In this document: piece after piece, positions 6,534 to 14,524 of the stretch
How the letters are laid out: each line of letters starts with the position of its first letter
Numbering within the stretch: position 1 is the stretch's first letter
Origin: a virus
DNA: 36,914 nucleotides
Direction: 5' to 3' (one strand)
Virus record (IMG/VR): IMGVR_UViG_3300047388_000335
Span: 1-36,914 of that record
Position numbers and translations under genes: made by a program
Notes under the pieces: generated by a model
Database searches by the model: none
Told to the model about the DNA's origin: nothing
Seen by the model: the letters and a program-made list of their open reading frames with translations, nothing else

Positions 6534-6935
6534 ATGGCCGACATCGGAAGACCCTCAAAATTTACCCCTGAAAGACGAAAAGCTATTCTTTGCGCAATAG
6601 CTAAAGCTATTCCTTATCAATTAGCAGCTGAAGCCAACGGAATCCGTGAAGAAACTCTTTACGCTTGGATCAATCGCGGATGGCAAGAAGAAGCTGATGA
6701 AATTGATGGAGAATATTATGAGTTTTCTAAGTCCATAAAGAAGATTGAGATGGATAGAATCACTCATCACAAAGATAAAATTGCCTCAAATTGTGATCGT
6801 TGGCAAGCTGATGCATGGATATTAGAACGTCGCTGGTATAAGCATTATGGCAGCAATGTTCATTTGAATGAAATGGAAGATAGGCTTAAGAAAGTAGAGG
6901 AAAAAGCCAACAAGAAGGATGCTGAAAGTGCTTAA
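6534..6935 (+). CDS. terS: Terminase small subunit
   Basis: A 133-residue protein that should bind the packaging start site and hand phage DNA to the large subunit. The N-terminus starts RPSKFTPERR and carries a helix-turn-helix (AIPYQLAAEANGIREETLYAWINRG). It is followed by a helical oligomerisation part with DRWQADAWILERRWYKHYG, a pattern typical of this small-terminase group. The C-terminus is Lys/Glu-rich. The large subunit gene is about 340 bases downstream. Confidence 0.85.
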   Translation: MADIGRPSKFTPERRKAILCAIAKAIPYQLAAEANGIREETLYAWINRGWQEEADEIDGEYYEFSKSIKKIEMDRITHHKDKIASNCDRWQADAWILERRWYKHYGSNVHLNEMEDRLKKVEEKANKKDAESA

Positions 6936-7068
6936 CAAAGATCCCAAGAAAGAAGATAAGAAGCCTGCAAAGAAGAAACGTATTTTCAATCCTGATGTAT
7001 TGCCAATTAAAGCTAAGGTTTATTCAACGTCTATTCATCGAACATTGCGCGGTACTCGTAAATCATAA
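6919..7068 (+). CDS. Small Lys-rich protein between terminase genes
   Basis: A 49-residue, very basic protein (KKEDKKPAKKKR near the N-terminus). Its ATG lies 17 bases inside the end of the small terminase gene, with AGAAGG upstream. The charge suggests DNA or RNA contact, but no family is recognised. Confidence 0.55.
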   Translation: MLKVLNKDPKKEDKKPAKKKRIFNPDVLPIKAKVYSTSIHRTLRGTRKS

Positions 7069-7078
7069 GGAATATGAT
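7062..7078 (+). promoter_or_regulatory. RBS hairpin with SD in loop (7080 gene)
   Basis: ATCATA-AGGAA-TATGAT: a perfect 6-bp stem with the ribosome site in the loop, one base before the ATG at 7080. Confidence 0.65.
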
Positions 7079-7079
7079 C

Positions 7080-7268
7080 ATGGCTAAAGAAGCATTTGAT
7101 ATGCATACCTGTTCACTTGAAATGAAAGGTGGACTCGCACCTAATATCGATTATCCTGCTAAGTATCATCACGCACCTAAATCACTACTGCCAAAGCGAT
7201 ATAACCATGCTGAAGATATGGCAATACATGGCAATCCTGAGGCAATGAAGATTACGATGGGCAAATAA
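7080..7268 (+). CDS. Hypothetical small protein upstream of large terminase
   Basis: A 62-residue protein, His- and Met-rich (MKGGLAPNIDYPAKYHHAPK). ATG 7080 is preferred over 7074 because it follows the RBS hairpin with proper spacing. It ends 3 bases before the large terminase start. No family recognised. Confidence 0.65.
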   Translation: MAKEAFDMHTCSLEMKGGLAPNIDYPAKYHHAPKSLLPKRYNHAEDMAIHGNPEAMKITMGK

Positions 7269-7271
7269 TGG

Positions 7272-8846
7272 ATGAGCTTATCGAGCCTTCAATCACGACT
7301 TGAAAAGATAGAAATGTCTTTCAATGCTAGAACGCAACAACATATTACTTTCGAAAATGATAGGACAATTATTCATGGAAATGAAGCGGACAAGATGTAT
7401 ATCCCTTCTCCAACTGGCAAACTGTTTGCTACTAGTCGTGGTTTTGTGGACCTTGTTATCGGTCCATACGGTAGTGGAAAATCTACTATGTGCGCTCAGA
7501 GAATCGTCCAATCCACTTGTAATATGCCCTACTGGCACAATGGACGACGCAGAGCTCGATGGGCAATCGTTCGAAATACATCCGGGGAATTACATTCCAC
7601 CACTCTCCAAACATGGCTAACATGGTTTGGGGATCTAGGCGATATCAGAAAGCGTCAGAAACCTCTTTTAACATATGAACACATATTCAATGATGGTAAT
7701 GGTATAGTTGAGTTAGATCTCATTTTTATTGCACTTGATAGACCAGATGATGTACGCAAGATCAAATCTCTGGAGCTGACAGGAGTATATCTCAATGAAC
7801 TTTCTGAACTCCCTCAAAATGTACTTAGCCACTTCAAGGGACGTGTTAATGGTCGCTATCCTTCTCGTTCTTTTTGCCCTGATCCTTATTGGTCTGGCAT
7901 TATTGCAGACACTAACCCCCCTGATGAGGACCATTGGATCTTCAAAGATTTTGAAGTCAATGTTACCCCGAGTTATACCGTATTCCATCAGCCTTCAGGT
8001 CTCCTCGAAGACCAAAACGGATTCATTAAGGATAGTGATGGAAATTATTTACAGAATCATGAAGCTGATAATGCTTGCCATCTTAGTCGGGATTATTATC
8101 CTAAACTTGCCGAAAAGCAGTCAGAAGGATTTATTAAAGTATATTGCGGTGGTAAGTACGGTTTAGTCGAATCAGGTAAGCGCGTTTATCCTGAATTTAG
8201 TTATGACTTTCATTCAGTGCCTCATATTGATGCGATACAAGGTGAGCCATTGTATTTAGGATGGGATTTTGGATTGACACCCGCTTGCGTTGTGGTTCAA
8301 TTATCTTCACGTGGGCAAGTTCGTGTGCTCAAGGAATATCAAGCTGAGGATATGGGTATCAAAACATTCGCTAAGAATGTGGTGATACCTCAGCTTGCGA
8401 TTGATTTCCCATACAATAAAGTTGGAGGTAGCGAAGGTGATCCATCGGGTGCAAATGGCGATACGATTATGGAAGAATTATCTTGTATTGGTGAACTCAA
8501 TTCTTTGGGAATTGCTACCAATGCTGCTAGTACTAATGATCCTGATGTTAGGATTAATAGCGTACGGTATTTTCTTAATTTAATGATGGATGGCAAACCT
8601 GCATTCATTATCTCAAGACAAGATTGTCCGATATTAGTGAAAGGATTTATGAGTGGATATCATTTCAAGCGCATGATGATTTCAGGTGATGAAAGATATC
8701 AGGATAAGCCGAATAAGAATAAATACTCGCATTGTCACGATAGTTTACAATATATCATGATGAAATTAGCTGGACAGAATAGAGAGCCCGAGAAACCAAA
8801 GGTAGATCCATTTGCGAATAATTTAGTGATGAGATGGACGAATTAG
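7272..8846 (+). CDS. terL: Terminase large subunit
   Basis: A 524-residue packaging motor that pumps DNA into the prohead and cuts it. The ATPase half has Walker A GPYGSGKS at residues 64-71, and GVYLNELSELP carries the Walker B/catalytic Glu. The nuclease half begins at LYLGWDFG (first metal-binding Asp), continues with GDPSGAN and ends with HDSLQY, typical of RNase H-fold terminase nucleases. Length is normal. ATG 7272 has only a weak ribosome site, so it may be coupled to the gene before it. Confidence 0.93.
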   Translation: MSLSSLQSRLEKIEMSFNARTQQHITFENDRTIIHGNEADKMYIPSPTGKLFATSRGFVDLVIGPYGSGKSTMCAQRIVQSTCNMPYWHNGRRRARWAIVRNTSGELHSTTLQTWLTWFGDLGDIRKRQKPLLTYEHIFNDGNGIVELDLIFIALDRPDDVRKIKSLELTGVYLNELSELPQNVLSHFKGRVNGRYPSRSFCPDPYWSGIIADTNPPDEDHWIFKDFEVNVTPSYTVFHQPSGLLEDQNGFIKDSDGNYLQNHEADNACHLSRDYYPKLAEKQSEGFIKVYCGGKYGLVESGKRVYPEFSYDFHSVPHIDAIQGEPLYLGWDFGLTPACVVVQLSSRGQVRVLKEYQAEDMGIKTFAKNVVIPQLAIDFPYNKVGGSEGDPSGANGDTIMEELSCIGELNSLGIATNAASTNDPDVRINSVRYFLNLMMDGKPAFIISRQDCPILVKGFMSGYHFKRMMISGDERYQDKPNKNKYSHCHDSLQYIMMKLAGQNREPEKPKVDPFANNLVMRWTN

Positions 8847-9038
8847 ATGAATGATGAAAGAGTAAAAGAATTTCGTAATTTATTTAGTAACGTAATCGAT
8901 AGGTTTAGTAAAAGCGATCAAGATAAATGCGATTATGAAGAATGTATGCAGTCTTTACGTTATCTTGTTGGTGTATTGCTTGTATTTCATGACACATTAA
9001 TTAATCAGTATGAAGGATTAAAATATGAAACAAGATAA
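8847..9038 (+). CDS. Hypothetical small helical protein
   Basis: A 63-residue acidic helical protein that starts directly after the large terminase stop codon and shares the transcript. No family recognised. The following gene starts inside its last 14 bases. Confidence 0.55.
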   Translation: MNDERVKEFRNLFSNVIDRFSKSDQDKCDYEECMQSLRYLVGVLLVFHDTLINQYEGLKYETR

Positions 9039-9177
9039 CGACCCAAACAAACACGCATTTGATCCACAAATAAAGAAACAAGTATCATGGATTGATGAGC
9101 ATCTTGAGGCTAAAGGAAAGATGTTTAATCAAGAACAGGAAATGTTTTATCGTGCGACGGATTACAGGGGCTCATAA
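9025..9177 (+). CDS. Hypothetical small protein
   Basis: A 50-residue charged protein with AAGGA eight bases before its ATG (9025). It overlaps the end of the 8847 gene. No family recognised. Confidence 0.5.
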   Translation: MKQDNDPNKHAFDPQIKKQVSWIDEHLEAKGKMFNQEQEMFYRATDYRGS

Positions 9178-9178
9178 A

Positions 9179-9574
9179 ATGTTCTCGGGGCATCAGGTTT
9201 ATAAAGTAAAAAATGTAGATTTAATTAGAGACTGTAATTTTTTTATTGATCGTTTAAATGGTAAAACTTTTACCCAAATAGCTAATGAAAATAATTTTAG
9301 TACTTCTCGCGTTAGAAGTAGGATTTATGCTATTGAAAGAAGAACTAGAAATCTTGCTTGTAGGTTTGATGATAAATATAGAGATATATTTTACTTTAGA
9401 TTATATGAAGATAAAAATGATTCAGTGAGAAATGATTGTATTCGTATGGTAATTTGTATTGTTGAGGATTATAAACAATATATTTATGAGGCTTTGAAAA
9501 CTAACACTCTCTATAAGCCTTTTAAAAAGGATTTGATACCTGTTAGGCATATATGTCCTACGTGTGGAAAGTGA
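9179..9574 (+). CDS. HTH protein with C-terminal zinc knuckle half
   Basis: A 131-residue protein. Residues about 20-55 (LNGKTFTQIANENNFSTSRV and the following helix) look like a helix-turn-helix of the sigma-region-4/LuxR kind. The C-terminus ends in CPTCGK. A role as a small DNA-binding regulator of the late genes is possible but unproven. ATG 9179, shortly after AGGGGCTCAT, is preferred to the in-frame ATG at 9092 because the latter overlaps the 9025 gene. Confidence 0.5.
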   Translation: MFSGHQVYKVKNVDLIRDCNFFIDRLNGKTFTQIANENNFSTSRVRSRIYAIERRTRNLACRFDDKYRDIFYFRLYEDKNDSVRNDCIRMVICIVEDYKQYIYEALKTNTLYKPFKKDLIPVRHICPTCGK

Positions 9575-9602
9575 TTTAATTAATAATATTTAGGGGCTCA
9601 TG

Positions 9603-9884
9603 ATGGACGCGCACGATTACAATAAATGGATGGGCATGCCTAAGTTTAAGGCGTGGATTGTTGATCTCGATAGTCAACCTAAGATGATACAAATTCGATT
9701 TGGACATTTACAAAGTGAAAATGATTTTGTTAATGTTTGTTTTCAAATACCAGAAAATGTGGAAAATTTAGCAATACAATTACAAGATGCGATGAATACT
9801 TGTTTAAAATCATTTTATATCCCACAGAATAAAGGAATTGATTATGCCATTGAAGAAAGGAACGTCTCGAGCAACAATTGGTAA
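9603..9884 (+). CDS. Hypothetical protein
   Basis: A 93-residue protein with a beta-rich body. The ATG at 9603 is six bases after AGGGG; the ATG at 9600 is an alternative. The same AGGGGCTCAT leader is found before the 9179 gene. The end overlaps the next gene. No family recognised. Confidence 0.6.
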   Translation: MDAHDYNKWMGMPKFKAWIVDLDSQPKMIQIRFGHLQSENDFVNVCFQIPENVENLAIQLQDAMNTCLKSFYIPQNKGIDYAIEERNVSSNNW

Positions 9885-10005
9885 TAATATAAAAGAAATG
9901 GAAGCAAGCGGTCATCCGCGCAAACAGGCAATTGCTGCAAGTTTGAATGAGGCTAGAATGTCAGGCGCTAAAATTCCAAAGAAAAAGAAAGGTAAAAAGA
10001 AATAA
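9844..10005 (+). CDS. Small basic phage protein (DUF6496-like)
   Basis: A 53-residue protein with the pattern MPLKKGTSRATIGNNIKEME, GHPRKQAIAASLNEA and a poly-Lys tail. It resembles a widespread phage family (DUF6496) found in packaging/head gene clusters, whose function is unknown. It overlaps both neighbours (41 bases with the 9603 gene, TAATG with the next). Confidence 0.65.
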   Translation: MPLKKGTSRATIGNNIKEMEASGHPRKQAIAASLNEARMSGAKIPKKKKGKKK

Positions 10006-10121
10006 TGTGCGAAGAGTGTTCCAAATGCGGTGAATTAGGAACGCCTTGGTATTTTTGCCCCTTACTTGAGGGGCATATTTGTTACGATTGTTATTATGAT
10101 ATATATTTGGAGGATAAATGA
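10005..10121 (+). CDS. Very small zinc-knuckle protein
   Basis: A 38-residue protein with six Cys (CEECSKC, then C, then CYDC), enough for one or two zinc sites. TAATG overlap with the upstream gene and ATGA overlap with the downstream gene show translational coupling on both sides, which is the main support for it being real. Confidence 0.55.
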   Translation: MCEECSKCGELGTPWYFCPLLEGHICYDCYYDIYLEDK

Positions 10122-10690
10122 GCGGTTGTTATCCCAGTGAAACATTATCTTTGTGCGAACATGGAAAACCAATTAAATTTCCATGTTTACTTTGTGAACC
10201 TGCACATTCAGAAATTAATTTATTAGATATAGTTAATGATTTAAATTCTTTGCGAAATAGAATCGAAGCTCTTCATTGTAATAAGCTTTGGCAACTTGAT
10301 GAGAATAGAAAGATATCGAGAAGAATTGAAAGATTAGAATCTGAAAATAAAATGAGACAAGATACAATTGCTTGTTTAGATTCTGTTTATAATGATGCAT
10401 GTCGTAAAATTGAAAAGCGCCTCGAAGATATAGAAAAATGGTCAGCTCAAGTTGAATCTAATTGGGTATTTGCTAAAGTTAAGTTTATCGAAATCGATGA
10501 TTTAAACCGTAAGTTTGCAGATTTTATGCAGAAGTCGTGTTTAAACTGCGAAAAACGACCATTTAAGTGCCCAGTTTGCGATGGTTGTGGAAATGACAAA
10601 GGCACTCGAGAATCTAATCCTAATTATGATTTTTGTATGAAATATGCCTCATGCAATACCTGTGAAGGCAAAGGCATCATATGGTCTTAA
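10118..10690 (+). CDS. Coiled-coil protein with DnaJ-type zinc repeats
   Basis: A 190-residue protein. Residues about 45-115 form a charged coiled coil. The C-terminal part has CLNC, CPVCDGCG and CNTCEGKG, resembling the CxxCxGxG repeats of DnaJ zinc fingers. An N-terminal CEHG...CLLC pair may form another zinc site. It is in the packaging-to-portal interval; function unknown. It could be an assembly factor, but this is a guess. Confidence 0.6.
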   Translation: MSGCYPSETLSLCEHGKPIKFPCLLCEPAHSEINLLDIVNDLNSLRNRIEALHCNKLWQLDENRKISRRIERLESENKMRQDTIACLDSVYNDACRKIEKRLEDIEKWSAQVESNWVFAKVKFIEIDDLNRKFADFMQKSCLNCEKRPFKCPVCDGCGNDKGTRESNPNYDFCMKYASCNTCEGKGIIWS

Positions 10691-10818
10691 TCAAACGTTT
10701 CCTTTGCTGGATAAACGGCCATTACATTCCTGGACCACCCTCAATTAACAAAGATGGGTGTTTTACTGTAACTTGTGTAAAATGTGGTAAAAGTGAATCT
10801 CTAAAACCTAAATATTGA
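10681..10818 (+). CDS. Small zinc-ribbon protein (DUF1660-like)
   Basis: A 45-residue protein with C...GH near the N-terminus and CVKCGK near the end, as in DUF1660-type phage proteins. It starts inside the last codons of the previous gene. Function unknown. Confidence 0.5.
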   Translation: MVLIKRFLCWINGHYIPGPPSINKDGCFTVTCVKCGKSESLKPKY

Positions 10819-10831
10819 TAAGGATATCAAT
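10814..10831 (+). promoter_or_regulatory. RBS hairpin with SD in loop (10833 gene)
   Basis: ATTGATA-AGGA-TATCAAT: a perfect 7-bp stem with a four-base AGGA loop, one base before the ATG. It is one of the clearest cases. Confidence 0.7.
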
Positions 10832-10832
10832 C

Positions 10833-11096
10833 ATGCCAATTTTACGATTAACCACTAATACTCCTGGTTATAATCATCAGAATGCTAGATTAGTAACATT
10901 ATATTCCTCCGATACAATTTCTACCTGCACTGCTGCTGGATATTTAAACAATTATTTAGTAATGCAAAGTATCGCGCTTTCGGCTACAGATTTTATTCAT
11001 TTATCAGCCTCTAATGGCACTCAAATATATAAATGTGCATTTACTAATGGTACGCCTCAAAATGGCGGTTCTGTGCAATTGGTGGCTTTAAGCTAA
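10833..11096 (+). CDS. Small beta-rich probable virion protein
   Basis: An 87-residue Ser/Thr-rich beta protein ending in NGGSVQLVALS. Its composition fits the structural proteins of this phage rather than enzymes. It is the last gene before the portal. The start is ATG 10833, after the RBS hairpin, not the upstream in-frame TTG at 10815. A head decoration or minor virion role is inference. Confidence 0.55.
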   Translation: MPILRLTTNTPGYNHQNARLVTLYSSDTISTCTAAGYLNNYLVMQSIALSATDFIHLSASNGTQIYKCAFTNGTPQNGGSVQLVALS

Positions 11097-11100
11097 TTCC

Positions 11101-11141
11101 GACGACTATCCCTCGTCCCTTGTGGTTCGCCGTCGCCAAGG
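11101..11141 (+). promoter_or_regulatory. Two hairpins in the portal gene leader
   Basis: GACGA (11101-11105) pairs with TCGTC (11113-11117), and directly after it CCTTG (11118-11122) pairs with CAAGG (11137-11141). Together with the RBS hairpin at 11165 they make a structured leader for the portal gene. There is no U-run, so they are not clear terminators. Confidence 0.4.
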
Positions 11142-11164
11142 AATAATGACGGCACAATTTTATA

Positions 11165-11184
11165 ATTAACCACGGAAGGTTAAT
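11165..11184 (+). promoter_or_regulatory. RBS hairpin over SD (portal)
   Basis: ATTAACC-ACGGAA-GGTTAAT: a perfect 7-bp stem; the ribosome site GGAAGG spans loop and stem, two bases before the ATG at 11187. Confidence 0.65.
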
Positions 11185-11186
11185 AC

Positions 11187-13409
11187 ATGGAACGTGATCC
11201 TAATGACGTGAATCAGGATTTTGATCCTGAGAAACTGAATGAAATGGAAGAAAGGCGCATCAATCGCTTGAATGAAGCGGGAATTGATGAGCAAGCCGTA
11301 TTAACTCAATCCAAGAAACATCTTAATATCTGGCAATCCTATTTTGGTGAGAATATCACTCGCGGCAAAGATGATATGAATTTCGTCTTGCGTGATCAAT
11401 GGACTGCGGTTGAAAGGTCAGAGTTCACGCGTTTATTTAAGCCCGCGATGACGTTTAACAAACTTTACGATGCAACAAAAAAAATAGCTGGAGAACAGCG
11501 TAAAAACAAACCAGACTTAATAGTACGGTCCTTAACAGGGAAGGCCACGCAGGAACAGATAAACCTGAGAGCAGACCTAGTACGTACGATAAGCTATCAA
11601 AGTCAAAACGATCTCGTTTATCAAACTGCATTTAAGTCAGCCCTCATGATGGGTTTCGGCGCATTTCAAATTGTGCTAGATTATGAGTCACCAAAATCAT
11701 TTAATCAAATTATTCGATATGAGCTCATATCTGATCCCACTCGTACGGCATTTGATCCGACAGCTCTCAAACCTCATAAGGGTGATGGCAACTATTGCGC
11801 TCGCTATTACGTTTTTACTAGAGATGAGTTTTTTGCTACCTATCCGTATGTCACAGATCCTGTTAGTTACATTGATCCGTATATGCTCTTGGATTTCCAA
11901 TGGCAAACACGAGACACCATAACCGTATGTGATTATTTCGTGAAAGAATGGTTTCCATTAACCATTTACAAGTTATCGGATGGTCGAACGGTTAATGAAG
12001 TTGAGTGGGAAAAGATACAGGAAGATTATAAATTACAGTTATCCATTACTGAAGAGACACAAGAAGTTAAGAAGATGGTTAAAGCAATGCAACCTCGCAT
12101 TGTGAATGAAAGACAGACTCAAGATTATCGTATTATGCATTATCGTTTGATACGTGATCAGATTATCGAGTTTAGTGAATGGCCAAGCAAACAATTACCG
12201 ATTATCTTTGTCGATGGAGATAGCTATTTTATCGAAGGCAGACAATACACAAGGTCATTTATTCATGAAGCTCGTGATGCTCAAAAATGCGTTAATTATT
12301 TCGGAAGTGAGATTGCCGCAGAGGTTAAAAATAGACGCCGTGAGCAATGGCTTGGTACGCCGGACAATATTTCTGGATATGAACAAGATTGGCGCAATCC
12401 TGAGCTTCAAATGGGTATATTACGTGCGAAACCTGATCCTAAGACTGGTCAAATGCCAGTCAAACAACCACCCTGGGATCTTTCTCCTGCAATCATGCAG
12501 AATTTCCAACGAGCTACGCAAGATATTCGCGAAATCCTTGGATTCAGCGAAACTGAATCTTTGCAAGGCCGCGATATCTCTGGCAAAGCAAGACGTGAAC
12601 GTAAATTAGAAGGATCGATGTCAGCCTATGTTTATTTTGACAATATGAGCCAAGCTGTTGAGCAAGGCGGCCGTGTTGTTAATGACTTGCTACCTCACAT
12701 CATTGGCGAAGATGAACGCACCATGGTCATCAGTAAGCGTGATGGCAAAACAGATTCCGTTAATATTAATTCACGTGACAAAGAAGGCAATTTACAGAAT
12801 GATCTAGGTCAAGGCGATTTCGATGTTGAGATTAATGCCGGTCCATCCTTTGCTGTACAGAAAGAAATAGCGCTTGAATACTTTCAAACCACCGTTTCAG
12901 CTAATCCCCAAGTATTCAATCTCATTGCAGATTTGTGGAGTGACAATCTAGACATTGAACAGCGCACACAAATAAAGGAAAGACTTGAAAATCTTGTACC
13001 TCCTGAAATTTTAGCTAAAGAAAAAGGTGAGGCGCCACCACCACCAAAGCCAGACCCTCAAATGATGCTTATGCAGGCAGAAATACAAGGGAAACAGGCT
13101 GAAATACAAAATAAAATGAAAGAAATTCAATTAAAATCTCAAAAATTAGAATTAGAGGCTCAAGAATTAGAATTGAAAAAAGCAGAAATGTTTTTAAAAG
13201 CACAAGAAACGCAAGATAAGGCTCAAGCCGATGTTTACCGTCACCAACTTGATGTCAAGAAAGCTGAAATCGTGCATGGCATGGATCATAAAAAAACCGA
13301 TCTTGATTTTAGCCATAAGGTCTCATCTCTCTTAAGTGACATTTACAAACATGACTCAAAGCTTGATCATGAGAAACAATTGCATAGAGAAAAAAAGGCT
13401 ACCGATTAG
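11187..13409 (+). CDS. P22-like portal protein
   Basis: A 740-residue protein that should form the dodecameric DNA gate at one head vertex. The N-terminal third has the pattern of the P22 portal family: the LRDQW segment, RLFKPAMTFNKLYDATKKIAGEQRKNKP, then NDLVYQTAFKSALMMGFGAF and a DPTRTAFDPTA segment. The C-terminal 130 residues are a long Gln/Glu/Lys coiled coil, fitting the helical barrel of P22-type portals. It follows the terminase block and precedes scaffold and coat. An intrinsic terminator overlaps its stop codon, and two minus-strand genes follow before the scaffold gene. Confidence 0.9.
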   Translation: MERDPNDVNQDFDPEKLNEMEERRINRLNEAGIDEQAVLTQSKKHLNIWQSYFGENITRGKDDMNFVLRDQWTAVERSEFTRLFKPAMTFNKLYDATKKIAGEQRKNKPDLIVRSLTGKATQEQINLRADLVRTISYQSQNDLVYQTAFKSALMMGFGAFQIVLDYESPKSFNQIIRYELISDPTRTAFDPTALKPHKGDGNYCARYYVFTRDEFFATYPYVTDPVSYIDPYMLLDFQWQTRDTITVCDYFVKEWFPLTIYKLSDGRTVNEVEWEKIQEDYKLQLSITEETQEVKKMVKAMQPRIVNERQTQDYRIMHYRLIRDQIIEFSEWPSKQLPIIFVDGDSYFIEGRQYTRSFIHEARDAQKCVNYFGSEIAAEVKNRRREQWLGTPDNISGYEQDWRNPELQMGILRAKPDPKTGQMPVKQPPWDLSPAIMQNFQRATQDIREILGFSETESLQGRDISGKARRERKLEGSMSAYVYFDNMSQAVEQGGRVVNDLLPHIIGEDERTMVISKRDGKTDSVNINSRDKEGNLQNDLGQGDFDVEINAGPSFAVQKEIALEYFQTTVSANPQVFNLIADLWSDNLDIEQRTQIKERLENLVPPEILAKEKGEAPPPPKPDPQMMLMQAEIQGKQAEIQNKMKEIQLKSQKLELEAQELELKKAEMFLKAQETQDKAQADVYRHQLDVKKAEIVHGMDHKKTDLDFSHKVSSLLSDIYKHDSKLDHEKQLHREKKATD

Positions 13410-13417
13410 TAGCCTTT
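13394..13417. terminator. Bidirectional terminator at convergent gene ends
   Basis: AAAGGCTAC (13394-13402), loop CGATTA and GTAGCCTTT (13409-13417) form a 9-bp stem. A six-A run precedes it, so the minus strand reads into a T-tract. It contains the stop codons of both the portal gene and the convergent endonuclease gene. Confidence 0.65.
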
Positions 13418-14028
13418 AAATATTCTATAGCAGAACCAAGATACTCAATAGAATCCTTAAATGATCCAAGGCCAACATTGCATTTGTGACACAAAAGTCC
13501 TCTTATAATATTAGTACTATGACAATGATCTATGGCTAGCATTTTAGGTTTATTAGAATTTCTTTTTCGCATAGTTTCAGGACATTTGCATATCTTACAA
13601 ACATGATTTTGTTTTTCTAACATTTCATAATATTCTAAAGCAGTTATTTTAAATCGATTCAATATAGTATAAGCATGAATTTTGTCGTGTTTTTCATGTA
13701 TAAATTCAGGTAATTTGTGTTTTATATGTTTTCTTGGCGTTGTTAAGTATTTCGTTTTATTTAATCTATTTCTTTCTATTTCATTTCTGCAAATTTTACA
13801 TTTGTAATAATAATTATCATTATATGAAGATTTTTGTTTTCTTGTTTTCTCTATTGTTAATTCACCATGAACTTTACAAATATAAAATATTCCGTTTGTT
13901 AATTTTTTTATAGGACGCTCGTAACTTTTATATTTATACCAATTATATCTATGAATTTCACATAACTTGGAATATTTATTAGAAATACTTTTTTCACGAT
14001 TACATCCATCAACTTTACAAATTTTCAT
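13399..14028 (-). CDS. Endonuclease VII-like HNH homing endonuclease
   Basis: A 209-residue protein. The core is CKICKCPETM, LAIDHCHSTNIIRGLLCHKCNVGLG, the His-Me finger of recombination endonuclease VII with its two CxxC zinc pairs. Upstream there are two further Cys pairs (CKVDGC and CKIC). Such free-standing enzymes are usually mobile homing endonucleases; a Holliday-junction resolvase role, as in T4, is the alternative. It is on the minus strand, splitting the portal-scaffold pair that is normally adjacent, which suggests insertion. ATG 14028 follows a ribosome site in a hairpin loop; the in-frame ATG at 14091 adds 21 unlikely residues. Confidence 0.8.
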   Translation of the reverse strand: MKICKVDGCNREKSISNKYSKLCEIHRYNWYKYKSYERPIKKLTNGIFYICKVHGELTIEKTRKQKSSYNDNYYYKCKICRNEIERNRLNKTKYLTTPRKHIKHKLPEFIHEKHDKIHAYTILNRFKITALEYYEMLEKQNHVCKICKCPETMRKRNSNKPKMLAIDHCHSTNIIRGLLCHKCNVGLGSFKDSIEYLGSAIEYLKATNR

Positions 14029-14029
14029 A

Positions 14030-14047
14030 AATACCTCAGCTAGTATT
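14030..14047 (-). promoter_or_regulatory. RBS hairpin, longer loop (endonuclease VII-like gene)
   Basis: On the minus strand, AATAC-(8-base loop)-GTATT just before the ATG at 14028; the loop contains TGAG followed by the stem G. It is a weaker member of the set because of the long loop. Confidence 0.35.
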
Positions 14048-14135
14048 GTCAGCAATAAATGATCAAACCAAGCCGTTGCTGAAACGGCCATTCGGGAGCT
14101 ACCCTAGATTTGAGTGAAAAATTATAAAATATAAA

Positions 14136-14339
14136 TTATTTTTTATAAACAAGAATATTAGTTTTAAACCACTCTTTCAATTCTATTTCTGAATAATACA
14201 CTTTTCCTTTTCCCTGAATTTTTATGTATGGAGGAGGTTCATTTTTAAAACGTTGCTTTTGAAACCAGGATATTGAATATCCATAAATATGCGATGCTTC
14301 TTTATCGGTAAGGTATTTTTTACCATCAATTTCAATCAT
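14136..14339 (-). CDS. HTH_17/AlpA-like small DNA-binding protein
   Basis: A 67-residue protein. KYLTDKEASHIYGYSISWFQ is a MerR/excisionase-type helix-turn-helix and GKVYYSEIELKEWFK is the matching wing and final helix. Proteins of this size act as transcription regulators or excisionases. No integrase is present, so regulation is more likely. It is in the same minus-strand island as the endonuclease VII-like gene and may be cargo of the same insertion. Confidence 0.7.
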   Translation of the reverse strand: MIEIDGKKYLTDKEASHIYGYSISWFQKQRFKNEPPPYIKIQGKGKVYYSEIELKEWFKTNILVYKK

Positions 14340-14341
14340 AG

Positions 14342-14356
14342 ATCACTTCCTGTGAT
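14342..14356 (-). promoter_or_regulatory. RBS hairpin with SD in loop (HTH gene)
   Basis: On the minus strand ATCAC-AGGAA-GTGAT, two bases before the ATG at 14339. The core ACAGGAAGTG is the closest of all to the CsrA-type consensus. Confidence 0.65.
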
Positions 14357-14431
14357 TACGTTTCAATTAAATTATTCCCATTCAATTCGTATCAAATCCT
14401 AGCACCAATACTTTGTTAGATCCAGCGTCAA

Positions 14432-14511
14432 GAGTAAAATTTACTCATCACGGACATGGAGTCCGTTGGGCATCCGAGAATGCCTTAAGTCTCGCGGGCA
14501 AAAGAATTGCC
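14432..14511 (+). promoter_or_regulatory. Array of four short hairpins in scaffold gene leader
   Basis: Four successive perfect 5-bp stems with 5-6 base loops: GAGTA/TACTC (14432-14446), CGGAC/GTCCG (14451-14465), GGCAT/ATGCC (14469-14484) and GGCAA/TTGCC (14497-14511). They end 13 bases before the scaffold start codon. No T-run follows. This is a structured leader of unknown role; it could control scaffold translation or protect the 5' end of the transcript. Confidence 0.5.
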
Positions 14512-14524
14512 GAAGTGGAGTTTT

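Noticed and set aside
14072-14088. GCCGTT/AACGGC hairpin between the two minus-strand genes
   Set aside because: A good 6-bp stem, but what follows on the minus strand is TTGGTTTG, not a real U-tract, so no terminator is claimed.
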